A stretch of DNA of 64,000 bases from Carposina sasakii (Eukaryota > Arthropoda > Insecta > Lepidoptera > Carposinidae). This document shows, in pieces, positions 9,743-21,006 of the stretch (position 1 is the first letter of the stretch; each line of letters begins with the position of its first letter). The stretch is taken from NCBI GenBank assembly GCA_014607495.2, contig CP053148.1:8122001-8186000 (forward strand). The letters are read 5' to 3'. The position numbers were made by a program, and so were the translations under genes. The notes under the pieces are model-generated. The model saw only the letters and a list, made by a program, of their open reading frames with translations. It was not told the DNA's origin and made no database searches.

Positions 9743-11865
9743 CAATAAACAGATGCGCATGGTACATCTTCAGTGGGATCTTAGGCTACAAATAATGAGC
9801 ACTGGAAACAATGAATAGGTGTCTGTCTTAAAACAAAACGATAAATTGATTAATTAATATTTTTGTAAAAATAAATCTTAGCCAACAAATCGTAGGTTTT
9901 ATATCTCTAACAACTTCAGAAATACATAGTTCCCGCAAAATATATCATACCTGATTTTACGCCATGACAGATAAAAAACGGCCCTGCATATGTTACTCGA
10001 AATGAAGGTATCACCAGACCATCCCTGTCACACAGCGCATAAGCCTCTTTCTTTAATGTACATACATAAATCCGAATTAAAACCAAAAGAGGACCCAGGA
10101 ATAAATAATGCCGCCTCGTTTTTCAGAGGTCTTAAGTCGGGCCTACTTTATACGGAAATGTTTTTATTTTTCGTTTTTAAAAACACTGGTAATTATGACT
10201 AAGCAGATTTAGCGAGAGAAAATTTTGTGACCCTGTTTTTTCTTCTTTTATTTATCCGCGAGCTTCATTTCTTGCGGTAGGAATTCACCTTGAAATAGAT
10301 GGCTCCAAGCATGATATTAAGCTGTACCTTTTATACCAGAAAATCAACACGGAAGTTCTTTTGCGTATTTTTTTTATTTCATTCAATAGAAGGATTTGGT
10401 TCTACCGGATGCTCTTCGCATTAGTTTATACTCAAAATGAATATCGCAATAGCAATTTCATGAAAACCGTTTGAACTAAAAAGTCATACTCCTAAAAGCT
10501 TTTAAAAATATTCATGTCTGGGAGGACGGGATACTGAAACCACTATTTACATACATTATTCAAAATGTTCTATGGAGTGAGAAAATTCAGTAATTTAATA
10601 AAAGAAATATTATTTTGTGGGTTAAATTTTGTTGTGGAAATTCATGTACCTACTCGTACTGGTGCTGGGTTGGCAGTAGTATAGTAATAATAAAGCAGGT
10701 ACATTTTAAGAAGTTGCCACTTTCGTTATAAATATGAAAAACGGGTATTTTAAGGTGGTTAATAAACCAATATATCGAACTATAAACCAATCATATTATG
10801 TCCCAAAACTCTAAGGTAAGCACCCTATTGCCTAAACCGTACGCAAAGATTAGATTGGAATCTTAACGTAACCTCTATTATATGGTTTTACCTACATATT
10901 ATCTCACCCATTCAAATGGTTAATAGATTGTAAAACCCATTAAGATTGATTTGCTTGGAATCGATGGTTAAGTGAATTACCTATACTTATAGATTCTTTA
11001 GTGTAATTATTAGGTAATAGGTTATATTTGGTATTATAGGTACATACCTAATATATAGAAACAAACAAAAAACACTGAATGTTAAGCAATGCCCATCACA
11101 GTATAGGTATAGTCTCGAAAATTGCATCCAAAAAAAAAGAAAGATTTATATAGCGACTCACTCCGAATTCTATGCTGAGACGAAATTGCCATTAATGTGA
11201 ACGAAGTCATGGGCGGTCGCAAGTTTACCTATTATGCTGTAAATTTTTGTAACGAACTAGTAAATTCGCATAGAACAAGGATCTGTATGCGTAAGATTTT
11301 TATTACCTTTGCTACAAGCTGTTTACACGTGTGTGTAAATAATAGTTAATGGTATTACATACTAAAGGTAAGATATACCTATACATTTCTCAGCTAAATA
11401 AAACCATTTCCTCTCTAATGAATCTCTTAAGACCTCCTTAGTTACACGAAGTTAATAGATTACAAGTAATATTTAAATCTTACTGAATACCATCCAAGGT
11501 ATATTGGACTCTGGTAATAAATAGAACAAGGGTTTTTTCGAAGTACATTTGAACAAGTACACTAGGATGAAAAGTAGGTTGAAATTGAAATTAGTTTGCT
11601 AGGAGTGTATCACATTTAATAGCTATTTAGAATGACTCGATAACATTTCTCATTGGATTCATTACCGGTAGCTAGATTGTTGTATCTGTGCCCGAAAAGC
11701 GGAGGTAGGCTCAACCCTTACCACGTGGGACTTAATAGGCTAAGTGATGAAAAGTGGGTGTGTAAATTGCACAATGGGCATTACTAAAAAATTCTATCTG
11801 AATTTCTATCTCACCTTGTTAATTTTCCCAAGTATACAAACTTTTACATTTATTTAAATAAAACT
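9743..11865. other. Gene-free AT-rich stretch
   Basis: I see no supported ORF, RNA gene or recognisable repeat here. Short open frames, for example at 9990-10202, have no domain signal. Confidence 0.4.
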
Positions 11866-11960
11866 AGCTGATCCGGCAGGCGTTGTTTTGCAATTTAAAT
11901 TACTGTTAGGGTTGCTGGCAGTTAAAAAAAGTTTTAAAAATCCTAGACAATGATACTTTT
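11866..11960 (-). mobile_element. Helitron-like 3' end fragment
   Basis: The plus strand reads ACTAGCTGATCCGGCAGGCG then TTGTTTTGCA. Reversed, this is the common insect repeat ending that finishes with CTAGT. Only the terminal part is present. Confidence 0.45.
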
Positions 11961-11985
11961 ACCACCATAGCCTTACGAGCATAAA

Positions 11986-12201
11986 GGCTCGAGCACACCG
12001 GATGCGTGTGCGTGCTCGTAAGCGTAGACGTGCACGTACCGCTGAGTTGTAAAGTATGGAACTGTATAGGCACGGGCAGACTAGTTGCGTATGCGTAGAC
12101 GTAAGCATAGACGTCAAGCGGTGACAGTTCTATACATTAAACTCAGAGGTACGTTAGGTCTACGCTTACGTGCACGCACACACATCCGGTGTGCTCGAAC
12201 C
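11986..12201. mobile_element. Foldback MITE, GGCTCGAGCACACCGGATG ends
   Basis: A 216-bp palindrome whose left arm GGCTCGAGCACACCGGATG mirrors CATCCGGTGTGCTCGAACC. Inner blocks TAAGCGTAGACGTGCACG and CTCAGAGGTACGTTAGG continue the pairing. TAAA lies at both boundaries (one base off on the right) and is a possible short target duplication. An open frame at 12085-12273 is an artefact of the element. Confidence 0.8.
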
Positions 12202-14530
12202 GTAAAAAGATATTCTTCGGCACATACACAATTTAATATCGTAGAATTACAAAACATTTTAAACACTGCATAATTTTGACAGATACTCTATACATTTTAT
12301 TTTTAATGTCAAATGCAATGGTCAATTGTCTTTTTTTGTCTTACTTTTTGAAATGCGCTTTTATAATAACACCGAGTATGACAGCTGCTGTATAAGTAGT
12401 TGGGTGGTAGAAAAAACACGTACACGTACAAAATAATTTAATTAACATTGATATAAAACACTTTCTTTAAAAAACAAGTGAAGATTTTACCAATAGATTT
12501 GATCAAAATAATAAGAGAAGTTACACAACCAACAGAAATTACTAGCTAAATAAAAATTTGTGTTGTGGTTACTTTAATAAAATTATGGGGCTTACATAAA
12601 TATTTCAACATCCAATGTCGTTTTTAGCCTTACAGATCAGAGATTTCATCACTTTCCCCTGTTTATGGTAAAAGTTTCAACTCCAACTTTTATTTCGCCA
12701 TTAGAAAAGCTTGCTTATAATAATTAAAGCTTTTTATGTCTTTGGAATTCAGTACGAGTATTTATGTTTCTTTGAGTTGCTGGCGAGGTCTTAACAATGA
12801 CGTGCTTTAAATGAAATAACACAATTAAATTTCCTTGTTTATACTCTCGAATAACTATTTTGTACTGGACTTTGACACTGGTATTTTAAATTGTATTTTC
12901 TTTATAGAATACCTGTACTTAGGAGTAGGTACTTTGAAACCTTGGCATAAAAATACATTTTTAATAGCTGTGGGATTACATTTACGTAAGTAAACTATAA
13001 AGGACACTGACAAGTTCACTAGAAAAAATCAGCTGCATCTACTATCGTGCATGTCGTAAGAGTTGACTAAGAACAAGGGCATTCTCCTAGGCGATGAGAG
13101 ATCATCACCTAAGAGTAAAAAACAGTGACCAAGTGTCACTGTTTTTTTACATTTAAATCAGCTATGATAAACGTGGCAATAAGATCTCATTCGCAGTCCC
13201 GCAATATTGGCTAGCATTTTGGGGAACACAATCGTGTGTATTTACATGTATAACATCGTGAATGTAAACAAAAAAATTATAATGAAATCAGACGTTAAAG
13301 GGCCGGCCATTATTGGTGCTTTGGCTGCATCATTTGCATATTCATGGTACCCTTCTCTGCGATGTGGCGCGATCGTTAAGCCCTGACAAAAAATTACACG
13401 TCATCGTTATATTTTTATCGCACTTTTCATTGGACATAAATAAGATTTTTTAAGTTTTCTACTTGATTCGCTTGATTATATGAAAAATGCTGACCCAATT
13501 TATACTAATTTATTCCGGCGGAGAGACGTTCTGGTCTTGGGAAAATTAAAAATAAATTACTTTAGCTGTTTTTAGTAACATCTGTAGAAAAATTATGTAT
13601 AAGTTTTTAATAAACCACTAACGCAAATAAAATATTTATTAAGATAATACTTTGTCATGGCTCAGTTACTTCCATTTATATTTATAATATGAAATATGGT
13701 AATGCATTTATGTGCTTAGTTAATTTTATTAACACTATTGTACATAATTCTTTTATGTTATTCATCCGTTAAACTAAAAAAAATATATTTGTAACATGCA
13801 TACAATTAATTACTGACCCTTTTCCGATGACTTGCTATTCTGAGATACATTAGCTTGAATTAAGGTTGTTAATATTATTTAGAAATATAGGTATGTCCCG
13901 TATCACTTATTATTTAGTACCTATTAATAATAATATTGACACGTCAAAGGTTATATGGGTCATGCTCCCTACCTAGTAAAGGTATTTTCATTGTGCAATT
14001 AATATTAAATTATTAAAAGAAAAAAAAACCCGGTAGACATATTTTTTCAACCCAATAATGAGATCGTTTAGAGCAGCTAGCCGTATTGCAAAACAGCGCT
14101 TCCTACAGTCTACAACGTCGACACAACCGATCGATATGTCTAAATAACCTCAAAAATATTGAAAAATTATTCTAAACAAACTCACAGGCAAAGGTTTGTG
14201 TACGATAAAAAATAATAAACAAAATGTTGGCACAGGGCTCGCGAGATAGGGGTGATTAATGTTCTACCCCGCATCACGTCAGCCGGCGGTAATTACAGAA
14301 ACTTAGAATTTTCTGATATTTTGAAACCAAAATTTTGACGTCGTAGGTAAAATGATGAAAAACGAAAAAACCTATGGTAGATTTTTCATCCCATGAAAAC
14401 ATCAAATATGATTCTCTTGTCTCTAATTTCCGTATTGGATCTAGTTTTCTTGACGTACTCGGAAAACGTTAATAAATCTTCATCGTCATCTCTTCATCTC
14501 TATCTGCATTTGAATAGGTTTTGAAAAACG
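12202..14530. other. Gene-free stretch with one retroposon remnant
   Basis: Mostly unremarkable AT-rich DNA. Positions 13048-13101 match the retroposon family B core (CGTGCATGTCGTAAGAGT and AGGCGATGAG). No gene is supported. Confidence 0.4.
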
Positions 14531-14537
14531 TTCAATA

Positions 14538-14589
14538 CTTAGAATAATGATTCGCTCCGCTCTGAGCGAAGACCGATCATTAATCTAAG
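14538..14589. repeat. 52-bp foldback, core orientation 1
   Basis: The arms are CTTAGAATAATGATT and ATCATTAATCTAAG around the core CGCTCCGCTCTGAGCG. The copy at 57141-57192 has nearly identical arms in the same orientation, but its 6-bp loop is reverse-complemented (CGCTCT versus AGAGCG). Confidence 0.8.
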
Positions 14590-14924
14590 GTTCAATATCA
14601 TATATACCACGGTTAAATAGCTACAGATTTATCGTTTAACCACACTTAACTATAGAAAAGTCACTTTGATATTCATGAAAACTGAGTACGTACTACGAGT
14701 TTAACTCACTTGAGTGCTTTCAAGGGAAAGTTAACTAAAAATACAAACATTTCATTACGGAAAACACAGCATTACAAGAGATCACTATCAATATAAATTA
14801 GTTAGCACGAGCAGTTGTCTCATATAAATCTATTTCGATTTATTACCAAAAAGGAGTATCAAAGTTACTTTTGCGTTGTACATTAGACTGCAAAAAAACA
14901 GAACAAATCGGTATATACGGTAAC

Positions 14925-15370
14925 GATATGGTATTTTATTATGGGGAAGCGCAGCTGATTGGGAGTCAATATTTATCTTACAAAAAAGAGCTGTCCGTGC
15001 AATTCTAAACTTAGGGTCCAGGGTCACGTTACGTGAGAAATTTAAAGTATTGAATATAATGACTTTAGCTTCGAATTATATTTATGAAAATTTATTATAT
15101 GTTCATAAGAATTTTGATAAATATAATAAAATGTCTGATATGCACAAAATAAATACAAGAGGTAAGAACAGACTTGTTGCTCATGTGTTCCGTCTCCGCA
15201 AAGTCAGTAAGTCATTCATGGGTCAATGTATACTTTTCTACAACAAGCTTCCAGATACACTCAAAGGGCTACCTATCTGTAAATTTAAAAACATTGTGAA
15301 GAAAAAACTTTGCATTAAAGAATATTATACAGTATTAGAATATTTAAATGATAGTGAGCCATGGAAGTGA
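14925..15370 (+). pseudogene. LINE ORF2 C-terminal fragment
   Basis: An open frame runs from about 14925 to the stop at 15370. It encodes ILLWGSAADWESIFILQKR at the start and later RLVAHVFRLRKVSKSFMGQC and FYNKLPDTLKGLP. This is the typical region downstream of the reverse transcriptase in insect non-LTR retrotransposons of the Jockey/CR1 group. The RT core and endonuclease are missing, so the copy is 5'-truncated. The first ATG, at 15050, is internal to the conserved frame and is not a true start. The exact clade is uncertain. Confidence 0.75.
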
Positions 15371-16195
15371 ATTGTTCTAGCATCCCCAAGTTACGCAATC
15401 TATGTTTTACTTTTATATTTAGCTTAGTAGGTAAAGTTAATATGTGTTGGTGAATGTGACCAGAAGCGCTATTGTGTATCATGCGTGACTTTTTTAATCT
15501 AATCTTATTACCAGATATAGTATATACTTATTTGACATTGACTTGTACTCTGTGTACACATTTTTTTATTTTATACAGTTTTAATTTGACATGGACCTGT
15601 ACTTACATTGTGTAAGTGGATATGTAATTTATATGAAATTAATTAAATTGTGTTATGATAATTGAATTTATACACACTAAGTGAGTTAAGTATTACTATG
15701 ATTATCTGATATCTAATCCAATCTAAGATTCTTTTGTTAATATGTTACTTAGTTTTGACTGTGTCGCTGGGAGCTTTCTTGCTATTTCTTTTTCCAAGCA
15801 ATGACATTTCACTGAAATAGTGTAACAGTAATAGTAGAATCATGCGGTGTGTCAGACCTAATGTTGGTTTTGCCATTAAGGAGAACTGTCTAGCAGCTCT
15901 ACTGGATTTCATCTTTAGGCGACCTTAACTCTTATTAACTCCTCGTTGGTGGCTATTAAGCCCCGAATCGCCAACTTATGCCTGACAGACCGTCACAAAT
16001 CGCACCTTGGGGTGGTGACCGTTGCCAAAGCAAAAGCTTTGCGATTTAATTTTTTAGGTTGTTTAAATTCACCTCTTTTTTTTGTTTGGTAGCGGTTTCA
16101 TTTTGGGGTGCGAACATAGAAAGTAACATATAAAATGACCATCAACAAACAAGTTGTTAATGCTTTCATGTCGAATAAATGATATTGAATTTGAA
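15371..16195 (+). mobile_element. LINE 3' UTR and tail
   Basis: Non-coding sequence follows the ORF2 fragment and ends in GTCGAATAAATGATATTGAA then TTTGAAAATAAAG. This resembles the AATAAA plus ATTGAATTTG tails of lepidopteran LINEs. The ISL2EU-like transposon begins about 30 bp farther on. Confidence 0.6.
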
Positions 16196-16422
16196 AATAA
16201 AGTTATATTTGTATGAATACAACAATAATAGGGTATTACGCACTATGAAAAATAAAATCTAAATTTATGTTTTTATAGTTCATTTATGAAAAAACAAACG
16301 AAAAATATTAATTTCTATTCATAAAACTGCAAAATAAATTAAATATTTCAATTTGAAAATACAAGTTTTTTTATCTGTGCTTCGAATGTCAAAAACGCTG
16401 TACGCCATGTTTGCATTCGCTG

Positions 16423-16430
16423 TGACGTCA
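16423..16430. promoter_or_regulatory. TGACGTCA (CRE/ATF-type) palindrome, left
   Basis: A perfect 8-bp CRE core lies 132 bp upstream of the nuclease-gene ATG at 16562. CGCCATGT lies just outside it (16403-16410). The same pair in mirror orientation stands before the transposase gene. Binding by a CREB/ATF factor is inferred only from the motif. Confidence 0.5.
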
Positions 16431-16561
16431 CTGGACTTGTAAATAAACAACCTCGGTTTTTGTTGTACATGTCTACTGTGTAATTTATTAGATTAACGAA
16501 GTTTCTCAGTTATTACTATCACGTTTCTTGATATTCTGCACCTATACTATATATATTGACC

Positions 16562-17970
16562 ATGGAAGACGGCTTTGTAAAAGCAGAAAGTACTAATCTT
16601 CCACGAATAAATACATTGATGGTGGCGAAATTCTTCGCTTGCAATCCCGACTTCTGTTCTGCGGAATTAAGAAATGTCAAAACATCTATGTAAGTATTAA
16701 TATACCTACTACAAACTTTCCTTTAATAACAACAAAACTTTACGATTATGCTTTATTTTGCGATCATAGGTATTATAACCTAAAATTTCCTTTCAGATCT
16801 GGTAGAGAATCTTACGGAGATGATGCCGTTGGCTACGTGCAACTCAAGAGGGATCAAAATACTTGCATTGTCAAGTGCACTATATGCCCTGAACACAAAG
16901 TGCGCTCTAAACCATATGCAGTGAGTGTTGTTGTTAACGAAGCAGAAGAGAGTGTAACCAGTGTTCAGTGCCATGACTGCCCCGCATCCGAAGGTGGCTG
17001 CAAGCACGGTGTCGCATTTTTGATGTGGTTACATCGTCGAACTGAAGATCCATCATGTACTTCAGTGGAATGTTACTGGCGTAAATCAAATCTTGCTAAA
17101 GTAGGATCTTCTATAAAAGTACTCACAGCAAGTGAAATTTCCAAGAGAAAAGTGAGGAACATCATCCCGGATAATAGTTTGTTAAAGGAATTTGTGCAAG
17201 TTTGTAAAAAAAGAAAAATTAAAACATGCCAGTTCTTGAGACATGAGCAGGACTTTAATCACAATGCAATTTTATCCCTTCACCACCTTATGATGAATAA
17301 TGGGCATGAAAACTGTGACGATTTCCTGAAAAATATATCAATATTTTTCAATAAAAACAATATCTCAGCCATGGAAAAACAAACACGAGGCCAAGATAAA
17401 AGTAGCATGTGGCACGAACTAAGATATGGCAGGATCACAGCATCAAAATGCTATGAAGTTAGTCGATGTAAAACTGTCGATGGGACTTTGATAGCCATAA
17501 TACTGGGTGCAAGAATTCCTGAAACTTCAGCCATATTGAGGGGGAAAAAACTGGAAGATAAAGTTAGAAAAACAGTTGAAAAGATTATAGGAAATAAAAT
17601 AGACATATGTGGTCTATACATTTCAGAGCAATTTCCAATGATTGCTGGCTCCCCAGACGGTATTAATGATAAGACCACATTTGAAATAAAATGCCCGTCA
17701 ACAGAAAAAACCCATTTAAACTATATTGATAAGGATGGTGTAATTACAGCTCGATATTATGCACAAGTCCAGATACAAATGTATTGTGCCAATAGAAATA
17801 AATGTTATTTTTGTGTAGCAAGCAGTGATTTTGAAAAAAATAATGAAGTCTCTATAATAAACATTGATTACGATCATGATTATGTTACCGAGTTATTGGA
17901 TAATGTAGTTTCTTTTTGGAAAAATAATATATTTCCAATTTTACATAAAAGTGTGATGTTGGATTCTTAA
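16562..17970 (+). CDS. SWIM zinc finger + YqaJ-like nuclease (transposon accessory protein)
   Basis: A two-exon gene: exon 1 is 16562-16689, the intron 16690-16796 (GTAAGT donor, TTTCAG acceptor) and exon 2 16797-17970. The join keeps frame and gives 433 residues. I chose the ATG at 16562 because exon 1 is open from it and reads into the conserved SGRESYGDDAVGYVQLK block. Residues 101-113 form a zinc-finger motif, CHDC...CKH, of the SWIM type. About residues 245-400 form a YqaJ/lambda-exonuclease-like PD-(D/E)XK domain, with RYGRITASK, D330 in SPDG and E339-x-K341 in FEIKCP. The predicted role is DNA processing alongside the transposase, acting in the nucleus. AATAAA follows at 18045. Codon use is ordinary for AT-rich DNA and no stop or frameshift is seen. 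The nuclease role and transposition link come from family knowledge, not from this sequence alone. Confidence 0.88.
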
Positions 17971-18742
17971 AAAAAATCCATATGGGAGACCCTTTACAGG
18001 GATTCAACTTTATTTATTTATATGTTAAATGCTGTGTGTGTTGTAATAAAAATAACCATGTTGATTCAAAAGTGTTTTATTTAACAAATTACCAATCTTG
18101 AAGTTAAAATTTGTCCATTTACATAAAAAAAATGTTACATACAAGATATTTAAGTACAAGTTTTGTCACATCTTGATTATCATCACAAATGTGCAGTGTG
18201 CAAATTACCTGAACATCTATCAAATCAATTACTATACAATCTTCTATATTCTAAGTATTATATATACTACTACAAATGACTATTTATATCCTTAGTATGT
18301 ACATAAAATATCAGTCAATAATCCTATAAGTAAGAAAAATCTAAACTTATTTTCTAAACTTAGAAAATTAGTTACTGATAATAATAAGATACATAGGATA
18401 ATAAGTAACTGTTTTGTTAAAAAAGGCAAATTTATATATTTTTTGTGCCATACATACTACACTTTAATGCAGTATCACTGTTTAGGATGAATACAGACAA
18501 GTTATTGCAATAAATGTATATTTGTCTATTTCTTGTTAATAAATCAGATGAATTAGAAAATAAATAAGAATTATTTTTTACTAAATGATGCTTTTTCCAT
18601 CATATAGGGAAAGGCGGTAGTGTTAGAATATTATACCTTTTATGACATTTAGTACACAGCTGGCTGCAGTTAGAAACTCAAATATAGCATTTGAATACTA
18701 GCTTTTTTATTGATGAAATTACCACTAATGTTTAATAATTAA
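17971..18742. other. Intergenic spacer between convergent transposon genes
   Basis: An AT-rich spacer with poly(A) signals for both genes: AATAAA at 18045-18050 (plus), and TTTATT at 18706-18711, which is AATAAA on the minus strand about 30 bp past the transposase stop. Short frames here have no domain. Confidence 0.6.
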
Positions 18743-19991
18743 TTATTTGATCAAAGAATCTTGTAAATTAATAAGAGCACAAGCTGTAGTGATACAAAGA
18801 TCCAACATACCAATAAGATTAGAGTTGACGACTGAATGCATCTTCAGCATACCAAACTCTCTAACTCTTCGGATCACCCGTTCTACATGAATACGTAGAC
18901 TGGCTATTTGTTTTGTTAACCGAGCTTCTGCTTTAGATAATTTACAACCACTGCTAACACTAGGAGGCCTCATCAAAGTAAACCCTTTCAATGACAAGTA
19001 ATGTGCAATATTTTTGAACCCTCTATCAGCTAAAATGCAAGCATTAGGTGGCAAGCTATCTAAGAACTTGCTATTCTCAACTATGTTAACATCGCTTATC
19101 CTTCCTGCATATCCTTTTGATACAAAACTTACCACACCGTCTGGGGTACAAGCTATCAAGTATTTAATTGTATTTGTTTTTTTATACTCAGACCAGGTTA
19201 GTGCTTGATACATAGCCTTTTTCGGTTTTTGGATTTCAATTTCCAAGCAATCTATTATGCAAGTGACTTTATTAAATTTATGTCTAAAAGCAATGGGAAG
19301 ATTTTGCTTAATACTTTTTGTTGGAAATTGTTGAATGAATGGTGAGAGCACCTCTACAATTCTTGGCATCTTGTTAAAAAATAAACTGCTTGCTTGAGTC
19401 ACAGATAGATCAAAATCGTCAGCCAATTGAGAAAATGTTCTGTTTAATTTTATTCTCATTAAACATAATATAATATTTTGTTCAGAAATATTGGTATGTT
19501 TTTAATCAAATCTATTAAAAAATACAGGTCCTTTGGTACTCCAATATAAGATCGTGGCTTATTTTTCACTTTAGCTAAAGTAGCTACCAGGTTAATTTTT
19601 TGTTTTATAAATTCTTCTTGAGAAGTACTCCCATCAGAAGTAGTCTTCGATTGACTATTTATTTTGTATGGAGAAGACTCATAATCAACTGTAGAACCTT
19701 CTGTTGCTGGTGTAAAAGAGTCATCACTCTCTTCCTCAAAAAAGTTCAGTTTTCTTTTTGCTGATAGTTTGCTTGTGCTTGCTTGGGATATATTCATTTT
19801 GAATGGTGAAGTTGCTGTGCACACTGTTGTCTTGAAAGGGGATGTTGTGCTATTTTTTCTTCTTGTACTAATTTGTACAAATTTACTTCGGTAGTGTGCC
19901 ACATGACTAACTTGAATTGCCTTATGTTCCTGTGGTGGTATTACTTGGATCGCTTTATCATTACCACACTTATGTTCAATAGTCAGAATAT
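18743..19991 (-). CDS. PIF/Harbinger-type DDE transposase, exon 3 (frameshifted)
   Basis: The last exon of the minus-strand gene, entered through a TTTCAG acceptor just upstream of 19991. Its first part (to about 19505) is a linker rich in S, T, K and Q. It then carries a helix-turn-helix-like stretch, FSQLADDFDLSVTQASSLF, and a DDE_Tnp_4-like core. The predicted catalytic residues are D in CIIDCLE (codon 19252-19250), D in ADRGF (19027-19025) and E in HVERVI (18883-18881), giving D-74-D-47-E spacing. The frame shifts by 1 nt in the T run at 19499-19503 (A run on the coding strand); the upstream frame stops at 19459. Conserved residues just after the run (TNISEQN, ILCLMRIKLN) lie in the downstream frame, so a lost base or sequence error is likelier than an intron. 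The predicted role is cutting and pasting the element. Confidence 0.85.
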
Positions 19992-20202
19992 CTGAAATTA
20001 TAATAAAATGGTATTAATAATGATTTCTACCAATTTAATTTTTAAACTGATCAGCTATGTGTGTACATAATACAGCTATCTATTTTTATCTAAGATGTTT
20101 ACTTCTCCCAGTTAGGCAAAACTTTGTGTTTTTGGTCTGAGCTTCCTATTGATCAACATTCAAGAGACTGGTAAGTATAAGAGACCAGTTAAAATAACTC
20201 AC

Positions 20203-20765
20203 CTTGGCCACTGGACGACGACAATGGTGTATCACATGTCTCATTAATAGTGGTCTCTTCAATCTCCTTAATTATAGATAGTCTTTGCCGTTTCATAAAG
20301 GCAGCGCGAGGTTCACTTTCAGTGAAGGTTCGTTTTCTCCCTGGCTGACAATCGAATCTCGATGGAATACAATTCGGTCTCATGCGAATTCGTTTGACCG
20401 AGCCCATTATTTTCAATTGTGTATAGTTCTCCATGTCATTTTCCAGCTACAACATGAAATAAATTACATGAAACACTATAAAACATAACCTATAAAATAT
20501 TAGTTTTGTAATGACAAGAATTTATTTTCACATGTTTATATGAGCTATTAAACTGCATACTTACATCGAAATGATCCTCACAAAAATAGTATTTCGTTTT
20601 TGTGGACAATGACTTTGGATCTCTTCGTGCTAATTTCAACCACGTATTTCTCATTTTTAAATCTGTTGGCACTTGTATCCATAACTTTTCCGGTGTTTTA
20701 ACACTTGTATTCTTACATTCAGACACAAGACACCAATGATAAGGACTATAGCCACTAGAACTCAT
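20203..20765 (-). CDS. Transposase N-terminus, THAP zinc-finger exons 1-2
   Basis: Exon 1 is 20765-20565 and ends at a GTAAGT donor. Exon 2 is 20446-20203, with an AG acceptor and GTGAGT donor. Both joins preserve frame. Exon 1 supplies C12 and C17, then C62 and H65 (FCEDHF), with the W30-type core residue in KLWIQVP. Exon 2 completes the THAP fold with LENDMENYT and RPNCIPSRF, the equivalent of the AVPTIF motif. THAP domains bind specific DNA, here probably the element's own ends. A basic stretch, GRKRTFTESEPRAAFMKRQR, may be a nuclear localisation signal. The whole gene would give about 560 residues if the downstream frameshift were absent. Confidence 0.85.
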
Positions 20766-20823
20766 TATTTATTTCGAAAATATGTTTATTTCTTTCAGCG
20801 AAGCGTAATGTTTACAATGCCCG

Positions 20824-20831
20824 TGACGTCA
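20824..20831. promoter_or_regulatory. TGACGTCA (CRE/ATF-type) palindrome, right
   Basis: A perfect CRE core lies about 60 bp upstream of the transposase ATG at 20765, with ACATGGCG (CGCCATGT inverted) at 20835-20842. It mirrors the left-end arrangement, so each gene of the element has the same upstream module. Confidence 0.5.
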
Positions 20832-21006
20832 CAGACATGGCGGCCTGAGAATTGGCGTTTTCGCGCCCAAATTTGAATTGTAAAATTAAAACACGTTTTT
20901 ATGAAATAATTGGAATAAAAAAAATGTATTTATATTTTTTTGTGGTATTTTATCAATAACAGATTAAATTAAAACACTTTTTGAAATAGACTGTAATACC
21001 CTATTA

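Larger units (their letters stand above)
16226..21006. mobile_element. ISL2EU-like DNA transposon, two genes
   Basis: A 4.78-kb element bounded by 14-bp inverted repeats, TAATAGGGTATTAC at 16226-16239 and its exact complement at 20993-21006. If the ends are read as GGGTATTAC, both are flanked by TA, compatible with a 2-bp TA duplication. It contains two convergent spliced genes: a SWIM/YqaJ nuclease (plus) and a THAP plus DDE transposase (minus). From memory, this pairing characterises the ISL2EU (IS4EU) group of the PHIS superfamily; the name is therefore inference. One frameshift in the transposase suggests the copy is no longer autonomous. Confidence 0.85.

Noticed and set aside
16562..17970. 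Viral alkaline nuclease or integrated virus gene
   Set aside because: YqaJ-type nucleases occur in viruses, but the intron, the SWIM motif, the TIRs and the partner transposase place this gene in a DNA transposon.
19451..19510. An extra intron explaining the transposase frame change
   Set aside because: No GT...AG pair gives a plausible intron there, and conserved codons continue directly after an A run. A 1-nt indel is simpler.
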